Source of the DNA: Saprospiraceae bacterium UBA7687
Lineage (GTDB): Bacteria; Bacteroidota; Bacteroidia; Chitinophagales; Saprospiraceae
Reading direction: 5' to 3'
Assembly: GCA_002482845.1 (NCBI GenBank)
Contig: DLGT01000176.1
Location: 1-13,818 of the forward strand
Length of the DNA: 13,818 nt
In this document: piece after piece, positions 1 through 5,977 of the stretch
Numbering within the stretch: position 1 is the stretch's first letter
How the letters are laid out: each line of letters begins with the position of its first letter
The notes under the pieces: generated by a model
What the model was told of the DNA's origin: nothing
Seen by the model: only the letters and a program-made list of their open reading frames with translations
The model's database searches: none
Position numbers and translations under genes: made by a program

Positions 1-110
1 TGTTTGAATTGTTGACAATTGAAAAAGTCTAGAACAGCTTGAAAAACAAGTTAGCAGAAATTAAAACATTTGATCTTTCGTAAAGATAATTGCTTAAAAC
101 TTCATAATAA

Positions 111-141
111 TTCGTTAATTAATGCAATTTTATTAATTTTG
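111..141 (+). promoter_or_regulatory. Bacteroidota-type promoter of pheT
   Basis: TTCG at 111-114 and TAATTTTG at 134-141 are 19 bp apart. This matches the Bacteroidota housekeeping promoter (-33 TTTG, -7 TAnnTTTG) with one mismatch in the -33 box. Transcription should start near 148-150, giving pheT a leader of about 125 nt. The spacing and the -7 box are seen directly; promoter activity is inferred. Confidence 0.6.
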
Positions 142-149
142 CACGCAAA

Positions 150-210
150 ATAGGGTGAAATTGTCATTTGAATAATTACAAGAGATTAAGTGAAAAATAA
201 AACTAATCTC
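150..210 (+). promoter_or_regulatory. pheT leader with mini-ORF and hairpin
   Basis: Just after the predicted transcription start lies a six-codon frame, GTG-AAA-TTG-TCA-TTT-GAA-TAA (155-175), reading MKLSFE. Its first four codons encode the same residues as the start of pheT (MKLS). The bases ATAGGGT and GAAATTGTC occur here (150-165) and again across the pheT start (264-270 and 276-284), where 5 nt separate them. A 7-bp inverted repeat follows, GAGATTA (182-188) with TAATCTC (204-210), around a 15-nt loop. One Phe codon sits near the end of the mini-ORF. No U-run terminator follows, so classical attenuation is not supported. A regulatory role is speculative. Confidence 0.25.
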
Positions 211-273
211 AGATAATATTTCAAGTTTGACACATGATTTATAAGTAGTAAGAATAAAAAGACATAGGGTAGT

Positions 274-2718
274 ATGAAATTGTCGCTGAATTGGCTTAAG
301 AATTATCTTTTGATTTCTCACACACCTGAGAAAATCGCGGAGATGTTGACCATCATAGGGTTGGAAGTAGAAGGTATTGAAAAAATAGAATCTATAAAAG
401 GAGGACTTAAAGGTGTGGTAGTAGGAGAAGTTCTTACCTGCGAAAAACATCCAGATGCCGACAAATTATCTCTTACAACAGTTGATATAGGCAGTGGAGA
501 AATATTGCCCATAGTATGTGGTGCCGCTAATGTTGCAGCGGGTCAAAAAGTATTGGTAGCAACGATTGGTACTACACTATACGGAGCAGATGGAGCTCCT
601 TGGACTATCAAAAAGGGTAAAATAAGAGGCAGTGAGTCTCATGGGATGATTTGTGCAGAAGACGAATTGGGCCTTGGAGATGATCATTCAGGTATTACTG
701 TTTTGCCATCTGATGTACCCGTAGGTACTTTGGCATCCACTTATTACAAGATAGAAGATGATTTTGTGTTTGAAGTAGGTCTTACGCCTAATAGATCAGA
801 CGCAACGTCCCAATTGGGGATAGCTCGAGATCTTCTGGCATATTTACGTGTGAATGAACAATATATAGATGAGCTAAAAGATCCAGACATTTCAGACTTT
901 GTATCCCAAAAAGTAAGTTTTAATATTGATGTAGAAAATCAAAATAAGGAAGCTTGTCTTCGCTACACAGGTATTACGATTACCAATGTCGAAGTCAAAC
1001 CTTCACCAGATTGGCTAAAAAAACTACTTAATGCCATTGGTGTAAAGCCGATTAATAATATTGTGGACATCACCAATTTCGTGCTAAATGAATTGGGTCA
1101 ACCACTTCATGCCTTTGATGCAGATAAGATCGATGGGAGAAAAATTATTATTTCCACATTAGATGAAGGGCAAGAATTTGTTACATTAGATAGTGTCAAA
1201 AGGAAGCTCAGTAGCCAAGATCTTATGATTTGTGATGGGAATAAACAACCACTATGTATGGCAGGCGTTTATGGTGGTCTTGGAAGTGGCGTGACCAATG
1301 AAACTAAAAATGTGTTTCTTGAGTCTGCATGTTTCAGTTCCAAAACTATAAGAAAAACAAGCACTAAACACAATCTCAGGACAGACGCCGCAAAGATTTT
1401 TGAAAAAGGATCTGACCCAAATATCACTGAGTTTGCTCTAAAAAGAGCAGCATCATTGATCAGAATTCTAGCAGGTGGAGAGTTGAGTAATCAAATTATA
1501 GATGTTTATCCAGTAGAAATAAAGCCAATAGAAATTAGATTGTTTTACACAAATGTGAACAAACTAATTGGCATGGAAATAGATGAAGATGATGTTCATG
1601 CGATCTTGCAAGCTATGGATATGGAAATCACGCCATTTGACGAAGATAGCATTTTGGTCAAAGTTCCAACGAATAAATCTGATGTAACACGAGAAGTCGA
1701 TCTTATCGAAGAAATAGTGCGTATTTATGGATTGAATAGAGTACCTGTGCCTGACAAAATCCAGAGTACCATATCTTATTCTCAAAATCCCAACAAACAT
1801 CGTACAAAAGAGATTATCGCAGACTTTCTAGCTTCTGTTGGTCATAATGAAATGATGGGATTGTCTCTTATAGAGTCTAAGCATTATGAATCTACTGGAA
1901 TTGGAAATGCTGAAAATTTTGTATTTATAAACAATACATCCAATATCCACCTTGATATCATGAGACCCGATATGCTGATAAGCGGTCTTGTTTCTGTAGG
2001 TTACAATCTTAATAGACAGCAATCAAATTTGAATATCTTTGAATTTGGAAAGTCTTATGCCAAAGGAACTGAAGGATATATTGAAAATGAATACCTAACA
2101 ATATTTGTTGCGGGTAAGAAAAGTGAAGAATCTTGGTTAGTAGATAACAAAGCTGAGAAGAGCTTTTATGATCTTAAAAAGACAGTCACAGGTGTCATGC
2201 AAAGGGTGGGAGTAGGTAGTTATCAAGTCTCTGAAATAGAAGATGATAGCAGATTCACTTATGGATTGAGATATCATAAGGGGCCGATTGTTTTGGCAGA
2301 ATTTGGGGAAATACAAAAAGGTGTTTGCTTCAAAATGGGAATTAAAACTAAAATTTATTATGCTGAGATATCTTTTGATAACCTAATGAAACAGTTGGGG
2401 AAACAAAAAATGAAGGTTAGTGAGATTAGTAGATTCCCTTCTGTACGTAGAGACTTAGCATTAGTGATAGATAAGAAAGTGACATTTAGTGAGATCGAAA
2501 TTATTGCTAAGCAATGTGAGAAGAAACTTTTGAAACAGATTTCATTATTTGATGTTTATGAGAATGAGAAGCAGCTTGGTGAAGGTAAAAAATCTTATGC
2601 TGTTTCGTTTTTATTTGAAAATTTCGAAAAGACCCTTCAAGATAAAGAAATAGACCAAATCATGGATAAGGTAATGAAGCAGTTGGACGAAAAAATAGGA
2701 GCATTTGTAAGAAAATAA
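274..2718 (+). CDS. pheT: Phenylalanyl-tRNA synthetase beta subunit
   Basis: This is the beta chain of the alpha2beta2 enzyme that charges tRNA-Phe in the cytoplasm, here 814 residues and full length for the bacterial family. The N-terminus MKLSLNWLKNYL is the standard PheT start and fixes the ATG at 274. In order, I see the EMAP-II-like tRNA-binding domain (about 40-155, with HPDADKLSLTTVDIG and VCGAAN), the B3/B4 editing region (about 215-400), the B5 domain and the following TREVDLIEEIVRIYG segment (about 425-495), the catalytic-core-like domain (about 500-690), and the C-terminal anticodon-binding FDX-ACB domain from about 712, with SRFPSVRRDLALVID and the final DKVMKQLDEKIGA. No frameshift is apparent. 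pheS is not in the window. The genes downstream follow on the same strand with short gaps, so co-transcription up to rny is plausible. The coding call is essentially certain. Confidence 0.98.
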   Translation: MKLSLNWLKNYLLISHTPEKIAEMLTIIGLEVEGIEKIESIKGGLKGVVVGEVLTCEKHPDADKLSLTTVDIGSGEILPIVCGAANVAAGQKVLVATIGTTLYGADGAPWTIKKGKIRGSESHGMICAEDELGLGDDHSGITVLPSDVPVGTLASTYYKIEDDFVFEVGLTPNRSDATSQLGIARDLLAYLRVNEQYIDELKDPDISDFVSQKVSFNIDVENQNKEACLRYTGITITNVEVKPSPDWLKKLLNAIGVKPINNIVDITNFVLNELGQPLHAFDADKIDGRKIIISTLDEGQEFVTLDSVKRKLSSQDLMICDGNKQPLCMAGVYGGLGSGVTNETKNVFLESACFSSKTIRKTSTKHNLRTDAAKIFEKGSDPNITEFALKRAASLIRILAGGELSNQIIDVYPVEIKPIEIRLFYTNVNKLIGMEIDEDDVHAILQAMDMEITPFDEDSILVKVPTNKSDVTREVDLIEEIVRIYGLNRVPVPDKIQSTISYSQNPNKHRTKEIIADFLASVGHNEMMGLSLIESKHYESTGIGNAENFVFINNTSNIHLDIMRPDMLISGLVSVGYNLNRQQSNLNIFEFGKSYAKGTEGYIENEYLTIFVAGKKSEESWLVDNKAEKSFYDLKKTVTGVMQRVGVGSYQVSEIEDDSRFTYGLRYHKGPIVLAEFGEIQKGVCFKMGIKTKIYYAEISFDNLMKQLGKQKMKVSEISRFPSVRRDLALVIDKKVTFSEIEIIAKQCEKKLLKQISLFDVYENEKQLGEGKKSYAVSFLFENFEKTLQDKEIDQIMDKVMKQLDEKIGAFVRK

Positions 2719-2747
2719 TTTCATATTATAAAAAAATATTATCTTTG

Positions 2748-3101
2748 ATGGAAAATATGGTGATTCAAGGTTTAGATGACATCCTAAAAGGGATGGAAAA
2801 ACTCAAAGATCAGTATACAAAATTGAAATTGAGAAATCAAGAATTAGAGAGTCAAAACAGTATTCTAAAAGTAGAAGCTGAGCAATATATACAAGAAAAT
2901 ATAGTATTAAAAAAAGAAGTAGAAGAGAAAGCAATAGAGTTTGAGAAAGCAAAATTAGTACCGTCAGAACAACCACAAACAGTTGATATCGAAGCAATAA
3001 AACTTGATCAAAAACAAAAGAATGCACAGATACAGCTCCAATTGGATGGTTTTGTCGAAGAAATAGATCAATGTATACAAATCATACAAACGAAAGAATG
3101 A
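2748..3101 (+). CDS. Small coiled-coil protein upstream of zapA, possibly ZapB-like
   Basis: This is a protein of about 117 residues with no signal peptide or membrane segment. It is almost wholly alpha-helical in character: residues about 8-70 have heptad-like spacing of Leu, Ile and Val among Lys, Glu and Gln (for example LKDQYTKLKLRNQELE). A Pro-containing break at about 72-80 (VPSEQPQ) is followed by a second short helix. The stop TGA at 3099-3101 overlaps an ATG of zapA as ATGA, so the two are probably translationally coupled. Size, coiled-coil character and pairing with zapA suggest a divisome partner analogous to proteobacterial ZapB, but coiled coils give weak homology evidence and this is inference. 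The start is uncertain: TTG 2745, ATG 2748 and ATG 2757 are all possible. ATG 2748 was chosen as the first normal start. Confidence 0.8.
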   Translation: MENMVIQGLDDILKGMEKLKDQYTKLKLRNQELESQNSILKVEAEQYIQENIVLKKEVEEKAIEFEKAKLVPSEQPQTVDIEAIKLDQKQKNAQIQLQLDGFVEEIDQCIQIIQTKE

Positions 3102-3391
3102 TGCAGGAGAATGATCTGAAGACCATAACTGTAACAATTGCGGGTAGAAATTTTCCGCTTAAAGTTACTCAAAGTGAAGAAGCAGTAGTAAAAGATTTGG
3201 TACTTGAGCTCAACACTAAAGTCAATGAATTTCAGACTACTTATCCTTCAAGAGATAAGCTAGATTGTGTTATTATGACCTTATTGACGTATACATTTGA
3301 TCAAAAAAATTCTTCTGAAAAAGAAGATACATCTCAGGCTCACTCTAGAATCGATGCCATAAAGGACATGCTAAATGACCTTATTAAATAG
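3098..3391 (+). CDS. zapA: Cell division protein ZapA
   Basis: This is a protein of about 97 residues matching the ZapA family, small dimeric or tetrameric FtsZ-binding proteins that bundle FtsZ filaments in the Z ring. The N-terminal beta hairpin with ITVTIAGRNFPLKV is the typical ZapA head. It is followed by EEAVVKDLVLELNTKVNEF and a long C-terminal helix ending IDAIKDMLNDLIK. The frame is open back to an ATG at 3071, but the ATG at 3098 overlaps the upstream stop as ATGA and puts the family-like head close to the N-terminus, so 3098 (or the adjacent 3101) is preferred. It sits between the coiled-coil gene and rny, 96 nt before the latter. Confidence in the family is high; the exact start is less sure. 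Confidence 0.9.
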   Translation: MMQENDLKTITVTIAGRNFPLKVTQSEEAVVKDLVLELNTKVNEFQTTYPSRDKLDCVIMTLLTYTFDQKNSSEKEDTSQAHSRIDAIKDMLNDLIK

Positions 3392-3411
3392 TCAGATTCT
3401 AAATGATTAAA

Positions 3412-3482
3412 TAAGTTTTTCGCTTCTACGATTTTCATAAACTTCCCGAAAGGGACATTTCATCATCATTTTAAATCGTAGA
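3412..3482 (+). promoter_or_regulatory. Structured leader of rny
   Basis: The gap between zapA and rny holds a perfect 10-bp inverted repeat, TCTACGATTT (3425-3434) with AAATCGTAGA (3473-3482). Its loop contains a second hairpin, TCCC-GAAA-GGGA (3444-3455), with a GNRA tetraloop. The long stem ends 5 nt before the rny ATG, so it would cover the initiation region. An additional AAGTTT (3412-3417) with AAACTT (3439-3444) could pair across the long stem, giving either a pseudoknot or an alternative fold. No U-run follows, so it is not a plain terminator. A role in controlling rny expression is inferred. Confidence 0.5.
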
Positions 3483-3487
3483 TCAAC

Positions 3488-5137
3488 ATGGATTCTATAT
3501 TAGGTTTAGTGATCGGTGTGCTCGTAGGATCCGGTGCAGGATATTTTATGGTACAAACGATCTTCAAAAGTAAGGTGAAAGATGCCAATAATAAGGCAGA
3601 TATTTCACTGAAAGAAGCAGAACTTACTGCAAAACGCAAACTCGATGAGGCAGAAAATAAGGCAGAAAAAATAGTTGCCAAAGCCGAACAAACCAATGAA
3701 TCTATCAAACAAAAGAAGATTCAAGAAGCAAGAGAGAATTTTGCAAAACTCAAAACAGAGTTCGAAACATGGAAAGCAGACCAGAAAGTTGAAATCAAAG
3801 AAAGAGAACTTACGGCTATTGCTTTAGAGAAAGAACTTAAAACCAAACAAGACGCTATTCTATCAGAGATGGAGTCTATTGAAAGTCGTGAATTAGAGTT
3901 AGCTACCATTAAGGAAAATTTAGATGTTCAACTCAAAATAGTAGCTAAAAAGAAAGAAGAACTTGATAATGCAAATGAAAAATTTATCAAGGAATTGGAG
4001 ACTATCGCCAAACTTACTGAAAGTCAAGCAAAAGAACAATTGTTAGAAGCTGTAAGGGCAAAAGCGCAAAATGATGCGATGGTGATCGAAAAAGAAGCTA
4101 TTGCCAATGCGCATACAAACGCAGGAAAAGAAGCCAAAAAGATCGTAATCCAGACTATACAAAGAATGTGTGCGGAAATCACCATCGAGAACTCTGTATC
4201 TGTATTTAACCTTGAGTCTGACGATATTAAAGGTCAGATTATAGGTCGTGAAGGTAGAAATATCCGTGCACTAGAAGCAGCTACAGGTGCAGAAATTGTC
4301 GTAGATGATACGCCTGAGGCAATCGTAATATCAAGTTTTGACCCAATCAGAAGAGAGTTGTGTAGATTGTCACTTAAAAAACTTGTGGCAGATGGACGTA
4401 TTCACCCTGCAAAAATCGAAGAGACTGTTGCAAAAGTTAAAAAACAACTTGATGAACAAATCATCGAGATAGGTGAACGAACAATCATCGATCTCGATAT
4501 ACACGGACTTGCTCCTTATCTTGTGAAAATGGTAGGTAGATTGAGATTTAGATCATCATATGGCCAAAACCTGCTAAAACACTCTATAGAAACAGCCAAT
4601 CTTTGTGCTACAATGGCAGCAGAGTTAGGACTCAATCCTAAACAAATCAAAATGGCTAAACGTGCAGGTCTCTTACACGATATAGGTAAAGTGGCGGAAG
4701 AAGATTCTGAATTGTCGCACGCATTGTTGGGTATGGAGATTTGTGAAAAACACAAGGAACATGCTGTCATCATCAATGCGGTAGGTGCCCACCACGATGA
4801 GATAGAAATGAATAACATCATTTCGCCTATCGTGCAAGCATGTGATGCCATCTCAGGTGCACGTCCAGGAGCAAGAAGAGAAATCTTAGAAAGTTACCTA
4901 AAAAGAATCGGTGAACTTGAAGAATTGGCACTTGCTTACGAAGGCGTACAGAAAGCATATGCACTACAAGCGGGCCGTGAACTAAGAGTAATCGTAGAGT
5001 CTGAAAAAGTTTCTGATCTGTTTGCAGACGATCTTGCATTTATGATATCGCAGAAGATTCAAGATGAAATGCAGTATCCTGGACAAGTAAAAGTCACTGT
5101 TATCAGAGAGAAACGTGCTACAGCGTTCGCAAGATAG
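3488..5137 (+). CDS. rny: Ribonuclease Y
   Basis: RNase Y is a membrane-anchored endoribonuclease that starts mRNA decay. The 549-residue product has the full architecture. An N-terminal transmembrane helix (about 4-26, ILGLVIGVLVGSGAGYF) precedes a long Lys/Glu-rich coiled coil (about 30-215). The KH RNA-binding domain (about 245-310) contains the GxxG-type IIGREGRNIR loop. The HD phosphohydrolase domain (about 360-460) contains LLHDIGKV, with the catalytic metal-binding pair H397 and D398, and AHHDE at about 434-438. The conserved C-terminal domain ends with GQVKVTVIREKRA. Length is slightly above the usual ~520 residues because of the coiled coil. The ATG at 3488 is directly preceded by a strong stem (3425-3482), suggesting post-transcriptional control. 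A terminator follows at 5157. Confidence 0.97.
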   Translation: MDSILGLVIGVLVGSGAGYFMVQTIFKSKVKDANNKADISLKEAELTAKRKLDEAENKAEKIVAKAEQTNESIKQKKIQEARENFAKLKTEFETWKADQKVEIKERELTAIALEKELKTKQDAILSEMESIESRELELATIKENLDVQLKIVAKKKEELDNANEKFIKELETIAKLTESQAKEQLLEAVRAKAQNDAMVIEKEAIANAHTNAGKEAKKIVIQTIQRMCAEITIENSVSVFNLESDDIKGQIIGREGRNIRALEAATGAEIVVDDTPEAIVISSFDPIRRELCRLSLKKLVADGRIHPAKIEETVAKVKKQLDEQIIEIGERTIIDLDIHGLAPYLVKMVGRLRFRSSYGQNLLKHSIETANLCATMAAELGLNPKQIKMAKRAGLLHDIGKVAEEDSELSHALLGMEICEKHKEHAVIINAVGAHHDEIEMNNIISPIVQACDAISGARPGARREILESYLKRIGELEELALAYEGVQKAYALQAGRELRVIVESEKVSDLFADDLAFMISQKIQDEMQYPGQVKVTVIREKRATAFAR

Positions 5138-5156
5138 TAGTAAGTTATTTTAAAAT

Positions 5157-5196
5157 AAAAAAAGTTGATCAATATAAAAATTGGTCAGCTTTTTTA
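5157..5196 (+). terminator. Rho-independent terminator after rny
   Basis: A stem formed by AGTTGATCAA (5163-5172) and TTGGTCAGCT (5181-5190), with two G-U pairs and an 8-nt loop, is preceded by seven A and followed by a T run (5190-5195). It lies 19 bp after the rny stop. The A and T tracts make it potentially bidirectional. It is 36/40 identical to the hairpin at 5910-5949. Confidence 0.85.
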
Positions 5197-5254
5197 ATTT
5201 GGTAGCAATTCTTTAATATCTTTACTGCATTATTAAACCATTTAAACTTCTATT

Positions 5255-5881
5255 ATGAGAATTGTAAATTTTTTATTGTTTTTTTTTATGCTTATTGGGC
5301 AAATGGATGCTCAAATTGGTGTTCGTGTTGCTACTAATATTTCTAAATTTAACGTTAGTGAAGATTTAGGAGAAAATATTGAACTAAACTACAAAATGGG
5401 TTTCGGCCTTGGCTTGTATTACAAAGTTGCGTTAGACGAAAATCTATCTTTCCAACCTGAAATTAATTATGTTCAACAAGGTGCCGAATATAGTGAAGTA
5501 GACGGAGAAGAGAGTGTTGTATTTAAGTTTAATTACATTCAGATTCCCATTTTAGCAAAATATCAATTTGGTGCGTCTGATAAATTGAATTTTTTTGTAG
5601 AAGGTGGTCCTTATGTCGGGTTTGGCATTGGTAAAGGAAAGGTAGAAAGTTGTTTGGATGGAGAATGTGATGTAGAAGAACTCTCATTTGGAAATACTGA
5701 TGATAACGATATCAAAAATCCTGATTTTGGTATCCAACTAGGTGGAGGTATAATTGTTAATTCAAAATTTTCAATTGATATACGATATGTCTATGGTATA
5801 CAAAATCTGATAATTGATTCGGATGAAGATGATTTTCTAAGGAATACAGCATTTAATATTGGTGTAGGGTATTCTTTTTAG
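5255..5881 (+). CDS. Secreted outer-membrane beta-barrel protein, PorT-like
   Basis: This 208-residue protein has a classic signal peptide (MRIVNFLLFFFMLIGQMDAQ, cleavage probably after Ala-19). It is followed by alternating hydrophobic/polar strands rich in Gly and aromatics, such as MGFGLGLYYKVAL, LSFQPEINYVQQG, YIQIPILAKYQF, LNFFVEGGPYVGFGIG and the final FNIGVGYSF with a C-terminal Phe. This matches the small Bacteroidota outer-membrane barrel group (outer membrane beta-barrel domain, PorT family), in which the strands span the outer membrane and the acidic loops (a Cys-containing loop at about 131-138, DSDEDD near the end) face outwards. The specific role is unknown; these proteins include structural, adhesin-like and secretion-related members. 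It is monocistronic: terminator-like hairpins lie on both sides (5157-5196 and 5910-5949). TATCTTTA at 5217-5224 is a near match to a -7 box. Confidence 0.85.
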   Translation: MRIVNFLLFFFMLIGQMDAQIGVRVATNISKFNVSEDLGENIELNYKMGFGLGLYYKVALDENLSFQPEINYVQQGAEYSEVDGEESVVFKFNYIQIPILAKYQFGASDKLNFFVEGGPYVGFGIGKGKVESCLDGECDVEELSFGNTDDNDIKNPDFGIQLGGGIIVNSKFSIDIRYVYGIQNLIIDSDEDDFLRNTAFNIGVGYSF

Positions 5882-5909
5882 TTTAGACGAAATTTTAAAT
5901 TTAAACCAT

Positions 5910-5949
5910 AAAAAAAGCTGATCAATGAGAAAATTGGTCAGCTTTTTTA
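5910..5949. terminator. Bidirectional terminator between convergent genes
   Basis: A stem of AGCTGATCAA (5916-5925) and TTGGTCAGCT (5934-5943), with one G-U pair and an 8-nt loop, is flanked by seven A and six T. It lies 28 bp after the barrel gene's stop and 28 bp after the receptor gene's stop on the other strand, so it probably serves both. It is a near copy of the hairpin at 5157-5196. Confidence 0.85.
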
Positions 5950-5977
5950 GTTTTATGTAATATCGTCAATAAAACTA

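Noticed and set aside
1..80. Possible tail of an upstream plus-strand gene (frame 3 ends TAG at 30-32; two other coil-like short frames follow)
   Set aside because: Only about nine codons are visible before the TAG, several frames look equally protein-like in this AT-rich DNA, and no family can be recognised.
182..210. Transcription attenuator in the pheT leader
   Set aside because: The 7-bp hairpin is AU-rich and no U-run follows. There is also no string of Phe codons, so a classical attenuator is not supported.
2740..2747. TATCTTTG directly before the ATG of the coiled-coil gene, as an internal promoter
   Set aside because: No -33 element is present, and transcription would start after the ATG at 2748. 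In a short AT-rich gap this is probably chance, although a start at ATG 2757 cannot be excluded.
4516..5039. Antisense open frames over rny, and similar ones over pheT, the receptor and the NamZ-like gene
   Set aside because: They lie inside well-supported genes on the other strand and lack family motifs, promoter elements and protein-like composition.
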